A DNA stretch of 32,903 nucleotides from an uncultured Bacteroidales bacterium (lineage in GTDB: Bacteria; Bacteroidota; Bacteroidia; Bacteroidales; UBA932): positions 1 through 32,903 of the forward strand of contig CALUPK010000021.1 in NCBI GenBank assembly GCA_944322575.1, read 5' to 3'. The notes beneath the pieces were generated by a model, which was not told where the DNA came from, ran no database searches, and saw only the letters and a program-made list of their open reading frames with translations. The position numbers and the translations under genes were made by a program. Position 1 is the stretch's first letter. Every line of letters begins with the position of its first letter. Below, in pieces: positions 25,680-32,903 of the stretch.

Positions 25680-25710
25680 CAAAGATAATTTGTTTTGATT
25701 AGTATTCAAA
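25680..25710 (-). promoter_or_regulatory. Full-consensus promoter of the lipoprotein-WG-patatin operon
   Basis: On the minus strand TTTG (25707-25710), exactly 19 bases of spacer, then TATCTTTG (25680-25687) match the -33/-7 consensus. The ATG is 40 bases beyond. It overlaps the upstream region of the divergent HdeD-like gene. Confidence 0.8.
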
Positions 25711-25719
25711 ATCCTTTAT

Positions 25720-25727
25720 TATCTTTG
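25720..25727 (+). promoter_or_regulatory. -7 promoter box of the HdeD-like gene
   Basis: TATCTTTG ends four bases before the ATG at 25732, so transcripts would be leaderless or nearly so. A TTTG at 25694-25697 is 22 bases upstream, slightly longer than usual. Confidence 0.5.
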
Positions 25728-25731
25728 CAGT

Positions 25732-26316
25732 ATGAAATCAGCAAATGTGTTTTTCGACAGGTCTTATGGATATGCGAGGGCGATAATCGCTCTTGCGGGC
25801 GGTCTTGTTCTGGTCATCTGGCCTGAGGCTGTCAAGAACTCCATTATGATCATCCTCGGCTCCCTGATATTGGCCGTAGGAATTGTAAGTGTCATCCTCT
25901 CTTACACGGGTAAATGGAGAAAGGAAAAAGTCCCCCTTCTGCTGCTCAATTCCATCGTGGACATAGCGTTCGGTTTGGTGCTCATCATCTTTCCGAAATT
26001 TTTCACGGGCTTGATAATGTTCGTGTTCGGCCTTATTCTGCTGATATTCGGATTAGGGGAGATAATAAATCTCTTCCGTACGGCCAAGGCTGTGAGGGTT
26101 CCCTGGCCCCTCTACATAGGGCCGGCTATAACCCTTATCCTCGGCATTGCGATGTTCTTTTTCCCGGGTGAGAGCGGAAACGTACTTTTCGTGATATTCG
26201 GAGCGACACTTCTGCTGTATTCGGTGTCGGAGTTTGCTTCTACGTACACTATCCGCAGGGAAATGAAAAATATTGAAGTGGAAATAAATAATGAGATAAA
26301 GGAAATAGAAAAATAG
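25732..26316 (+). CDS. HdeD/DUF308 family membrane protein
   Basis: 194 residues with about six hydrophobic helices (near 14-32, 35-57, 66-82, 87-108, 123-142 and 148-165). Gly-rich motifs such as IIALAGGLVLVIWPE and VDIAFGLVLIIFPKFFTG give the DUF308/HdeD double-repeat pattern. The C-terminal tail is charged and helical (EVEINNEIKEIEK). HdeD is linked to acid resistance in E. coli, but most relatives are uncharacterised, and nothing nearby suggests acid stress. It is a monocistronic inner-membrane protein. Its stop codon (26314-26316) directly abuts the antisense tRNA-Arg gene. Confidence 0.85.
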   Translation: MKSANVFFDRSYGYARAIIALAGGLVLVIWPEAVKNSIMIILGSLILAVGIVSVILSYTGKWRKEKVPLLLLNSIVDIAFGLVLIIFPKFFTGLIMFVFGLILLIFGLGEIINLFRTAKAVRVPWPLYIGPAITLILGIAMFFFPGESGNVLFVIFGATLLLYSVSEFASTYTIRREMKNIEVEINNEIKEIEK

Positions 26317-26388
26317 TACCTCCGTGGGGAATCGAACCCCAACCAAGAGAACCGGAATCTCTCATTCTATCCATTAAACTACGGAGGC
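26317..26388 (-). tRNA. tRNA-Arg (anticodon CCG)
   Basis: The 72-base cloverleaf reads from 26388 to 26317 on the minus strand. The acceptor is GCCTCCG/CGGAGGT (G1-U72 wobble). The anticodon stem AGAGA/TCTCT holds loop TTCCGGT, so the anticodon is CCG (Arg, codon CGG). The T stem is TGGGG/CCCCA with loop TTCGAAT. CCA is not encoded. Reading the stem as GAGAG/TTCTC would give UCC (Gly) but forces a terminal wobble and is less likely. Confidence 0.93.
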
Positions 26389-26398
26389 AAACGGACTG

Positions 26399-26406
26399 CA
26401 AATGTA
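26399..26406 (-). promoter_or_regulatory. -7 promoter box of tRNA-Arg
   Basis: Minus-strand TACATTTG fits TAnnTTTG, 10 bases before the mature 5' end. No -33 TTTG is visible; the box lies upstream of the divergent fabD start. Confidence 0.55.
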
Positions 26407-26429
26407 TAAATAAAAACTGAATATTGAAT

Positions 26430-27290
26430 ATGACAGCTTATGTTTTTCCCGGTCAGGGAGCACAGTTTACAGGGATGGGCAAGGACCTTTATGATGCTAA
26501 TCCCAAAGCCAAGGCGCTGATTGACAGTGCCTGCGATATTCTCGGATTCGATATACGCAATATAATGTTCACGGGCACTGCCGATGACTTGAAACAGACA
26601 AAGGTTACTCAGCCCGCGGTATTCATCCATTCGGTAGCGGCAGCAGCGACTGTCGAGGATTTCAGACCCGATATGGCAGCAGGTCATTCTCTCGGTGAAT
26701 TCTCGGCATTAGTAGCTGCTGGAGCTATGTCCTTTGAGGACGGTCTCCGTTTGGTGTATGCGAGGGCTATGGCCATGCAGAAAGCCTGTGAGGCTCATCC
26801 TTCGACTATGGCAGCTATTATCGGTCTGCCTGACGATGTGGTGGAGAAGGCATGCGCCGAGATAGAGGGAGTGGTGGTGCCTGCCAACTACAACTGTCCC
26901 GGTCAGCTCGTAATCTCGGGTGAGATTGAGGCTGTCGACAAGGCCTGCGCAGTGCTGAAGGAGGCCGGTGCGAAAAGAGCTCTCCGCCTCGCTGTAGGAG
27001 GTGCTTTCCATTCTCCCCTGATGGAGCCTGCCCGCGTAGAGCTGGCCGAGGCCATCAGCAAGACAGACATCAAGACACCTGTGTGCCCTGTATATCAGAA
27101 TGTGGACGCTCTTCCGTCAACTGATCCTGCTGTGATTAAGGATAAGCTGCTCAGACAGCTCACATCCCCTGTCAGATGGACCCAGACTGTGCTCAACATG
27201 CACCGTGACGGTGCCTCCGAGTTCGTGGAGCTCGGCCCCGGGGCAGTGCTGCAGGGCCTTATCAAGAAGTGTCTTCCCGCAGAAAAGTAA
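26430..27290 (+). CDS. fabD: Malonyl-CoA:ACP transacylase
   Basis: Loads malonyl groups from CoA to ACP for fatty-acid synthesis. From the ATG at 26430 it has 286 residues beginning MTAYVFPGQGAQFTGMG, the normal FabD start. A TTG two codons earlier is possible but less likely. The nucleophile is S87 in AGHSLGEFSALVAAGA and the catalytic His H194 in GGAFHSPLMEPA. GPGAVLQGLIKK ends the family pattern. No clear TAnnTTTG box precedes it. nifJ follows 39 bases later. It lies 4.5 kb from the fabHFZG operon rather than inside it. Confidence 0.95.
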   Translation: MTAYVFPGQGAQFTGMGKDLYDANPKAKALIDSACDILGFDIRNIMFTGTADDLKQTKVTQPAVFIHSVAAAATVEDFRPDMAAGHSLGEFSALVAAGAMSFEDGLRLVYARAMAMQKACEAHPSTMAAIIGLPDDVVEKACAEIEGVVVPANYNCPGQLVISGEIEAVDKACAVLKEAGAKRALRLAVGGAFHSPLMEPARVELAEAISKTDIKTPVCPVYQNVDALPSTDPAVIKDKLLRQLTSPVRWTQTVLNMHRDGASEFVELGPGAVLQGLIKKCLPAEK

Positions 27291-27329
27291 TTAAAACTCA
27301 ATAACAATAACTACTAAATTGTCTTAGTA

Positions 27330-30300
27330 ATGGCAAAAGAAAAAACCTTTATTACCTGTGACGGCAACTACGCTGCTGCCCATGTAGCGTATATGTTCAG
27401 CGAACATGCCGCCATCTATCCCATTACGCCATCTTCGACTATGGCCGAGTATGTGGACGAGTGGGCTGCCTTTGGCAAGAAGAACCTTTTTGGAGAAACT
27501 GTCAAGGTTACTGAGATGCAGAGTGAAGGCGGTGCTGCCGGTGCCGTTCACGGCTCGCTCCAGGCCGGAGCCCTCACTACTACATTCACAGCATCCCAGG
27601 GTCTGCTGCTGATGATCCCCAATATGTACAAGATCGCCGGTGAGCTGCTCCCTACTGTTTTCCATGTGTCCGCCCGTGCTCTTGCTACCCAGGCTCTATC
27701 TATCTTCGGAGACCATCAGGACGTGATGGCCTGCCGCCAGACAGGATTCGCAATGCTGGCGTCTTCGAGCGTACAGGAGGCGATGGACCTCGGCGCGGTG
27801 GCTCATCTGTCCACTATAAAGTCAAGTGTTCCTTTTATTCATTTCTTCGATGGCTTCCGTACCTCTCATGAGATTCAGAAGATAGAGGTTCTGGATTCGG
27901 ATGCGCTCAAGGGTATGATCAGTGAGAAGGCTCTCGCTGCTTTCCGTAAGAAGGCCTTGAATCCCAACAAGCCTGTGACACGCGGTACAGCGCAGAATCC
28001 CGATGTGTACTTCCAGGCGCGTGAGGCCTGCAACACATATTACAGCGCCGTCCCCGATATAGTAGCCCGTTATATGGGTGAGATCGGTGAGCTTACGGGA
28101 CGCCATTACCTGCCTTTTGATTACTATGGAGATCCTGAAGCAAAGGATATAATCATCGCAATGGGTTCCGTATGCGAGACTATCCGCGAGGTAGTGGATG
28201 CCCTCATGGCCAAGGGAGAGAAGGTCGGTGTGATAACCGTCCGCCTCTACAGGCCTTTCTCCTCCAAGTATTTCTTCAGAGTACTGCCTAAGAGCGTAAG
28301 GCGAATCGCCGTTCTCGACCGCTGCAAGGAGCCCGGAAGCGTAGGCGAGCCCCTGTATCTGGATATCAAGTCTACTCTGGCCGAGATGGGCGGTGACGCT
28401 CCCTATGTCATCGGCGGCCGTTACGGTCTGTCCTCCAAGGACACCAGCCCTGCCCAGATCTTCGCAGTCTTCAAGAACCTCAAGCAGAAACAGCCCAAGA
28501 CAGATTTTACTATCGGAATCACCGATGACGTGACATTCAAGTCCCTCCCTGTGGGCGAGGAGATCTCTCTGGCCAAGAAGGGAACCTACGAGTGCAAGTT
28601 CTACGGCCTCGGTTCTGACGGAACAGTGGGCGCCAACAAGAACACCATCAAGATCATCGGTGACCACACTCCCAAGTACTGCCAGGGTTATTTCGACTAC
28701 GATTCCAAGAAGTCCGGCGGCTATACCTGCTCGCACCTGCGTTTCGGTGACAGCCCGATCACTTCTCCCTACCTCGTGTCCACCCCGGACTTCGTGGCCT
28801 GCCACGTGCCTTCATATCTGAACAAATACGATGTCCTGAAAGGTATCAAGAAAGGCGGTACATTCCTCCTCAACAGCCTCTGGTCGGTAGAGGAGACCAT
28901 CAAGAGGATTCCTGACCACGTAAAGCAGGTTATTGCCGAGAAGAATCTGAAGGTGTACATCATCAATGCCACCAAGATAGCCGAGGAGATAGGTTTAGGC
29001 AACCGTACCAACACCATCCTTCAGTCCGCATTCTTCAAGATTACCGGTATCATCCCTTACGAGCAGGCAGTGGCCTTCATGAAGAAAGCCATCGACAAGA
29101 GCTACGGCAAGAAGGGAGAGAAGGTGGTCAGCATGAACTACGCCGCAGTGGACCGCGGAGCCGAGTATGAGGAACTGACTGTTCCTGCAGAGTGGAACGG
29201 AATCGTAGCCCGTTTCCGTCCCGCCAACTTCGACCGTCTGGCTCCCGAGTGGGTACGCAGCGTGGCCGATGTGGTCAACGCCCAGAACGGCTATGACGTG
29301 CCTGTAAGTGCTTTCACCGGTGAGTATGCCGACGGTACCATTCCTGCCGGTACAGCCGCTTTCGAAAAGAGAGGCATCGCAGTAAGCGTTCCCGAGTGGA
29401 ATCCTGAGAAATGTATCCAGTGCAACCAGTGCGCATACGTCTGCCCTCACGCCGCTATCCGTCCTTTCCTTACCACTGAGGAGGAACTGGCCAAGGCTCC
29501 CAAGGCTGCCAAGAGCACCCAGGGTATAGCCGCTTTCAAGGCATACCGCTTTACCATGCAGGTATCTCCTATGGACTGCACCGGCTGCGGCAACTGCGTG
29601 GATGTATGTCCCGCCAAGGAGAAGGCTCTCGAGATGAAGCACCTTGCTACACAGATGGACCAGCAGCCTGTATTTGACTACATGCATGCCAACGTGGGCT
29701 ACAAGGATACCGTCGCTCCCAAGACTCAGAACCTCAAGAACTCCCAGTTCTCACAGCCTCTGTTCGAGTTCTCCGGTGCCTGCGCCGGCTGCGGTGAGAC
29801 ACCTTACATCAAGACCATCACCCAGCTCTTCGGCGACCACATGATGGTGGCCAACGCTACCGGATGTTCGTCTATCTACAGCGGCTCATTCCCCTCGTCT
29901 CCTTACTGCACCGACCGCAACGGCCGCGGACCCGCATGGGACAACTCCCTGTTCGAGGACAACGCCGAGTTCGGTCTCGGTATGAGACTCGGAACAGAGC
30001 GTCTGCGCAACACAGTTGCAGAACTGATGAAGAAGGGTATAGAGTGTCCCAAGTGCTCCTCCGAGATCAAGGCCCTCTTCGAGCAGTGGCTCTCAGAGAG
30101 AGGCAACGCTGCCGCAACCCGCGAGATCTGCGACAAGCTCGTACCGATGCTCGAGGAAAGCGACTGCGAGGCATGCCGCGAGCTTCTCGGATACAAGGAC
30201 TACATCCCTGCACGCAGCCAGTGGATCTTCGGCGGTGACGGCTGGGCATACGACATCGGATACGGTGGACTGGACCATGTCCTGGCCTCCGGTGAGAATG

Positions 30301-30866
30301 TCAATGTCCTCGTCCTCGACACCGAGGTGTACTCCAACACCGGCGGACAGTCGTCCAAGTCCACTCCCGCAGGTGCCGTGGCCAAGTTCGCAACCTCCGG
30401 CAAGAGGGTACGCAAGAAAGACCTCGGCATGATGGCCATGAGCTACGGTTACGTATACGTGGCACAGGTGGCTATGGGTGCTAACCCTGCTCAGTACTTC
30501 AACGTGCTCAAAGAGGCCGAGGCCTACAACGGACCTTCCCTGATCATCGCCTACGCACCCTGCATCAACCACGGTCTGCGCAACGGCATGGGCAAGAGCC
30601 AGCACGAGGAGAAACTGGCCGTCGAGTGCGGTTACTGGCATCTGTATCACTTCAACCCCGCTCTGACCGACGAGGGCAAGAATCCTTTCAGCCTCGACAG
30701 CAAAGAGCCCGACTGGAGCAAGTTCCAGGAGTTCATCAAGGGTGAGGTTCGCTACAGCTCGCTGATGAAGACCTTCCCCGACATCGCTCAGGAACTCTTC
30801 GACAAGACCGAGCAGTTCGCAAAGATCCGCTACGAGTCCTACAAGCGTCTCGCAGGTAAGGAATAA
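27330..30866 (+). CDS. nifJ: Pyruvate:ferredoxin (flavodoxin) oxidoreductase
   Basis: Oxidatively decarboxylates pyruvate to acetyl-CoA and reduces ferredoxin, central to anaerobic metabolism. The 1178-residue single-chain enzyme starts with the thiamine-binding PITPSSTMAEYVDEW domain. Two [4Fe-4S] motifs sit at C695-C698-C701-C705 and C750-C753-C756-C760. ACAGCGETPYIK carries C818 and C821, ligands of the third cluster, and the TPP motif GGDGWAYDIGYGG is at 968-980. TEVYSNTGGQSSKSTP follows. Length and motif order match PFORs of strict anaerobes. The ATG at 27330 starts MAKEKTFITCDGNYAAAHVAY. Confidence 0.97.
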   Translation: MAKEKTFITCDGNYAAAHVAYMFSEHAAIYPITPSSTMAEYVDEWAAFGKKNLFGETVKVTEMQSEGGAAGAVHGSLQAGALTTTFTASQGLLLMIPNMYKIAGELLPTVFHVSARALATQALSIFGDHQDVMACRQTGFAMLASSSVQEAMDLGAVAHLSTIKSSVPFIHFFDGFRTSHEIQKIEVLDSDALKGMISEKALAAFRKKALNPNKPVTRGTAQNPDVYFQAREACNTYYSAVPDIVARYMGEIGELTGRHYLPFDYYGDPEAKDIIIAMGSVCETIREVVDALMAKGEKVGVITVRLYRPFSSKYFFRVLPKSVRRIAVLDRCKEPGSVGEPLYLDIKSTLAEMGGDAPYVIGGRYGLSSKDTSPAQIFAVFKNLKQKQPKTDFTIGITDDVTFKSLPVGEEISLAKKGTYECKFYGLGSDGTVGANKNTIKIIGDHTPKYCQGYFDYDSKKSGGYTCSHLRFGDSPITSPYLVSTPDFVACHVPSYLNKYDVLKGIKKGGTFLLNSLWSVEETIKRIPDHVKQVIAEKNLKVYIINATKIAEEIGLGNRTNTILQSAFFKITGIIPYEQAVAFMKKAIDKSYGKKGEKVVSMNYAAVDRGAEYEELTVPAEWNGIVARFRPANFDRLAPEWVRSVADVVNAQNGYDVPVSAFTGEYADGTIPAGTAAFEKRGIAVSVPEWNPEKCIQCNQCAYVCPHAAIRPFLTTEEELAKAPKAAKSTQGIAAFKAYRFTMQVSPMDCTGCGNCVDVCPAKEKALEMKHLATQMDQQPVFDYMHANVGYKDTVAPKTQNLKNSQFSQPLFEFSGACAGCGETPYIKTITQLFGDHMMVANATGCSSIYSGSFPSSPYCTDRNGRGPAWDNSLFEDNAEFGLGMRLGTERLRNTVAELMKKGIECPKCSSEIKALFEQWLSERGNAAATREICDKLVPMLEESDCEACRELLGYKDYIPARSQWIFGGDGWAYDIGYGGLDHVLASGENVNVLVLDTEVYSNTGGQSSKSTPAGAVAKFATSGKRVRKKDLGMMAMSYGYVYVAQVAMGANPAQYFNVLKEAEAYNGPSLIIAYAPCINHGLRNGMGKSQHEEKLAVECGYWHLYHFNPALTDEGKNPFSLDSKEPDWSKFQEFIKGEVRYSSLMKTFPDIAQELFDKTEQFAKIRYESYKRLAGKE

Positions 30867-30886
30867 GCTGAGTGCCTGATGCAAAA

Positions 30887-30923
30887 AGAGGCCGTGCCCG
30901 ACTTGGACACGGCCTCTTCTGTT
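30887..30923. terminator. Bidirectional terminator between nifJ and the carboxyltransferase gene
   Basis: AGAGGCCGTG (30887-30896) pairs perfectly with CACGGCCTCT (30908-30917), a 10-bp stem with an 11-base loop. It is flanked by an A-run on the left (30883-30887) and a T-rich stretch on the right, so it can serve both convergent genes. Confidence 0.88.
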
Positions 30924-30939
30924 TCAGTGGCCCGGCAGT

Positions 30940-32721
30940 TTACTCGATGAAGCAGAGTACCTGGTTGATCTCCACGTTCTCGTTGTGCCTAACCTCCACC
31001 TGGATGAGTTTGCCGGTAATGGGAGCATAGACAGGCTCCACTCCGTAGTAGGTCTGGATGTAGCAGATCGGGGTGAGCTCCTGGAACTTGGTGCCGATGG
31101 CGGGGGCAGTGCTGTCATCGGAGACATTGTACCTCCAGATGAGCTTGCCCTTGGCAACGGCCTGGACGGGCATGGCTTTGGGATGCTCCGCCATGATCTT
31201 CTCCACGTCGAATGCGGGTACCTCGACCACCTTGCGTGTGACGACCTTCGGAGCACCGGCCTTCTCGCGTGCGGCCTCGAGCTCCTTGTTGAAGCGGTCC
31301 TTGGCCACTCCGCTCTTGTAGTCGCGGTACTGGCGCTCGTGCATGGCGAACTCGAAGAGCTCCTCGTCGTCCTGGCCGCGGTCCCAGCCTTCCTTCTTCA
31401 TCTCCTCGATGAAGTGAGGCAGCTCGTCGGGGAAGGCGTCCTGAGGATTGCCGGTGTAGAACTCTAAGCCTTTCTCCTTGACGATGTCGAGAATCTCGGG
31501 AGCTAAAGGACCGGGCAGGGTACCGGTCTTGCCGAGGATCATGTTCATGGTGTCCTTGTCGATGGTCTTCCATCTGGGCTCGCCCTTGAGGGTGTGCATG
31601 AGGTTCATCAGGGCGGTGTTCTTCACGTACTGGCTGAAAGGAGTTACGAGAGGGGGATAGCCGAGCTTGGGCCATACGTACTCTACCTCCTGGAAGAGCA
31701 TCACCATCAGCTCGTTGAGGGAAACTTCCTTCTTGCCCTGGTTGCGCAGGGACATGTTGATGGCGCTCTGGAAGCCCTTGAGGTCGGCCATCATCGAGCC
31801 CATCATGCCGCCGGGCAGTCCGCAGCCCACTAAGAGGGAGGAACTGATGTAGTTGTTCGGCTCGATGAACATGCCCAGGAAGTCGTCGATGAAGGTCTGG
31901 GTCAGACGGCGGGCCTCCATGTAGGCGTCCATGTTGATGTCCTTTACTATGAAGCCTGCGTCCTTGAGCATGGCCTGGATGGTGATTACGTCAGGATGGA
32001 TCTTACCCCAGGACAGGGGCTCCATGGCCACGTCTAAGTAGTCGGCGCCGGCGCGGGCCACCTCCAGCATGGAGGCTGTCGAGAAGCCTGGTCCGGAATG
32101 GCCGTGATACTGCACGATGATGTGGGGATATTTGTCCTTGATGCTCTTGGTCAGACGGCCTAAGAAGGCGGGACGTCCGATGCCGGCCATGTCCTTGAGA
32201 CAGATCTCGTCGCAGCCGTATTCCACCACCTTGTCCACGATGTCCATGTAGTACTCTACGGTGTGGATGGGGGAGTAGGTGATGCTGAGGGCCACCTGGG
32301 AGATCATGCCGCCCTCCTTGGCGAGGATGACCGAATCCTTGAGGTTGCGGTGGTCGTTGAGGCCGCAGAACGAGCGGGAGATGTTGGTGCCCTGCTTTGC
32401 CTTTACCTTATACATGAGGCCCCTGACATCCCTCGGAACTGGATTCATACGGAGGGCGTTGAGGCCTCTTTCGAGCATGTGTGTCTGTATGCCGACTTTG
32501 TTGAAGGGTGCGGTCCAGGCTCTTACGGCCTTGTTGGGGTTCTCTCCGAAGAGGAGGTTCACCTGCTCGAACGCTCCTCCGTTGGTCTCGACCCTGTCGA
32601 AACAGCCCATGTCGATGATGACGGGAGCGATCTGAACAAGCTGGTCAACCCTCGGGACGTATTTGCCCGAAGACTGCCACATATCCCTGTAAACAAGGGA
32701 GAATTTGATTTCACGTGCCAT
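30940..32721 (-). CDS. Carboxyltransferase related to oxaloacetate decarboxylase alpha / pyruvate carboxylase B, non-biotinylated C-terminus
   Basis: 593 residues with the HMGL-like/PYC-OADA barrel. D13 lies in RDMWQS, the probable carboxylated lysine K176 in CLKDMAGIG, and the metal ligands H206 and H208 in YHGHSGPG. NPQDAFP marks the conserved PYC/OADA region. The C-terminal domain (about 525-593) looks like a biotinyl hammerhead (APITGKLIQV, HNENVEINQVLCFIE). However, the place of the AMKM lysine holds YYGVEP (558-563), so biotin attachment looks impossible. A carboxyltransferase acting on a separate biotinyl carrier, or a structural role, is possible. Monocistronic; -7 box at 32754-32761. 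Confidence 0.85.
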   Translation of the reverse strand: MAREIKFSLVYRDMWQSSGKYVPRVDQLVQIAPVIIDMGCFDRVETNGGAFEQVNLLFGENPNKAVRAWTAPFNKVGIQTHMLERGLNALRMNPVPRDVRGLMYKVKAKQGTNISRSFCGLNDHRNLKDSVILAKEGGMISQVALSITYSPIHTVEYYMDIVDKVVEYGCDEICLKDMAGIGRPAFLGRLTKSIKDKYPHIIVQYHGHSGPGFSTASMLEVARAGADYLDVAMEPLSWGKIHPDVITIQAMLKDAGFIVKDINMDAYMEARRLTQTFIDDFLGMFIEPNNYISSSLLVGCGLPGGMMGSMMADLKGFQSAINMSLRNQGKKEVSLNELMVMLFQEVEYVWPKLGYPPLVTPFSQYVKNTALMNLMHTLKGEPRWKTIDKDTMNMILGKTGTLPGPLAPEILDIVKEKGLEFYTGNPQDAFPDELPHFIEEMKKEGWDRGQDDEELFEFAMHERQYRDYKSGVAKDRFNKELEAAREKAGAPKVVTRKVVEVPAFDVEKIMAEHPKAMPVQAVAKGKLIWRYNVSDDSTAPAIGTKFQELTPICYIQTYYGVEPVYAPITGKLIQVEVRHNENVEINQVLCFIE

Positions 32722-32753
32722 ACGGTAATAGTGTTTTGTTAAAAATTTGTCTT

Positions 32754-32761
32754 CAAATATA
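32754..32761 (-). promoter_or_regulatory. -7 promoter box of the carboxyltransferase gene
   Basis: Minus-strand TATATTTG matches TAnnTTTG and leaves a leader of about 25-30 nt before the ATG at 32719-32721. No -33 TTTG is evident. Confidence 0.6.
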
Positions 32762-32766
32762 GAAAA

Positions 32767-32799
32767 TTTGCGTGAATAAGAAAAGTATTCTTATATTTG
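32767..32799 (+). promoter_or_regulatory. Promoter of tRNA-His
   Basis: TTTG (32767-32770), a 21-base spacer, then TATATTTG (32792-32799) fit the -33/-7 consensus. The tRNA starts about 29 bases after the -7 box. The region overlaps the upstream side of the divergent carboxyltransferase promoter. Confidence 0.75.
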
Positions 32800-32827
32800 C
32801 ACTCCCTTTTAGGGGAAATTTTTAAAT

Positions 32828-32903
32828 GGTGGATGTAGCTCAGTTGGTTAGAGCATTGGTTTGTGGCACCAAGGGTCGTGGGTTCGAGTCCCATCTTCCA
32901 CCC
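32828..32903 (+). tRNA. tRNA-His (anticodon GTG), 3' end at window edge
   Basis: A cloverleaf fits. G32828 can be the extra G-1 opposite C73 (32902), as tRNA-His requires. The acceptor is GTGGATG/CTTCCAC with one U-U mismatch at 6:67. The D-arm reads GCTCAGTTGGTTAGAGC. The anticodon stem TTGGT/ACCAA holds loop TTGTGGC, giving GTG. The T stem is GTGGG/CCCAT with loop TTCGAGT. The window ends at the first base after the discriminator. Confidence 0.95.

Noticed and set aside
26424-26429. TTG start giving fabD two extra residues
   Set aside because: ATG at 26430 gives the standard MTAYVFPGQG beginning; the TTG has no supporting context.
27822-28805. Open frames antisense to nifJ here and at 28995-29687 and 30093-30884
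   Set aside because: All lie within the conserved PFOR coding sequence and show no domain pattern of their own.
1-32903. CRISPR array, insertion sequence, phage genes or integration sites
   Set aside because: No regularly spaced identical repeats, transposase or integrase frames, or duplicated tRNA ends were seen; both tRNAs appear intact.

Overview
The window looks like chromosomal core DNA from a member of the Bacteroidota, most likely an anaerobic, gut-type Bacteroidales. The evidence is the repeated TAnnTTTG -7 promoter box (sometimes with a TTTG -33 box), the lack of obvious Shine-Dalgarno sequences, and gene families typical of that phylum: OstA-like protein, DUF4105, SurA-like pairs, bifunctional FtcD and a large single-chain pyruvate:ferredoxin oxidoreductase. 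GC content is moderate to high by eye. I see no insertion sequence, phage gene or CRISPR array.

Layout. 1-138: C-terminus of an outer-membrane beta-barrel protein and its terminator. 204-803 (-): WLM/YgjP-like zinc peptidase. 927-3559 (+): rpsO-pnp. 3560-3803: intergenic region with the pnp terminator and two tandem, diverged structured repeat units. 3804-6342 (-): DUF4105 membrane protein, YhcH-like protein and YhcC-like radical SAM protein. 6388-7670 (+): NlpC/P60 peptidase and a small hypothetical. 7688-13297 (+): guaB, a SurA-like lipoprotein, SurA and an OstA-like protein, suggesting an outer-membrane biogenesis operon downstream of guaB. 13347-18462 (+): histidine degradation genes hutH, hutI, an MBL-fold hydrolase and ftcD, with no urocanate hydratase. 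18523-21971 (+): fabH-fabF-fabZ-fabG from a near-consensus promoter. 21968-25640 (-): LPP20-like lipoprotein, WG-repeat protein, exported hypothetical and patatin-like phospholipase, from a near-consensus promoter. 25732-26316 (+): HdeD/DUF308 membrane protein. 26317-26388 (-): tRNA-Arg(CCG). 26430-30866 (+): fabD and nifJ. 30940-32721 (-): carboxyltransferase related to oxaloacetate decarboxylase alpha, whose C-terminal biotinyl-like domain lacks the biotin lysine motif. 32828-end (+): tRNA-His(GTG).

How the genes work together. PFOR (nifJ) and the carboxyltransferase act at the pyruvate/oxaloacetate node. fabD and fabHFZG supply and use malonyl-ACP. The hut genes would convert histidine to glutamate and pass a formimino group to tetrahydrofolate. 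SurA/OstA, the barrel protein, NlpC/P60, DUF4105 and the lipoprotein cluster all belong to the cell envelope.

The most unusual signals are the tandem structured repeat at 3631-3777, the missing biotinylation motif, the urocanate-hydratase gap filled by an MBL-fold gene, a stand-alone FabZ, a permuted-NlpC/P60-like signature in DUF4105, promoters almost touching start codons, and a strong preference for G after TTA leucine codons. No gap of more than 300 bases lacks a gene.
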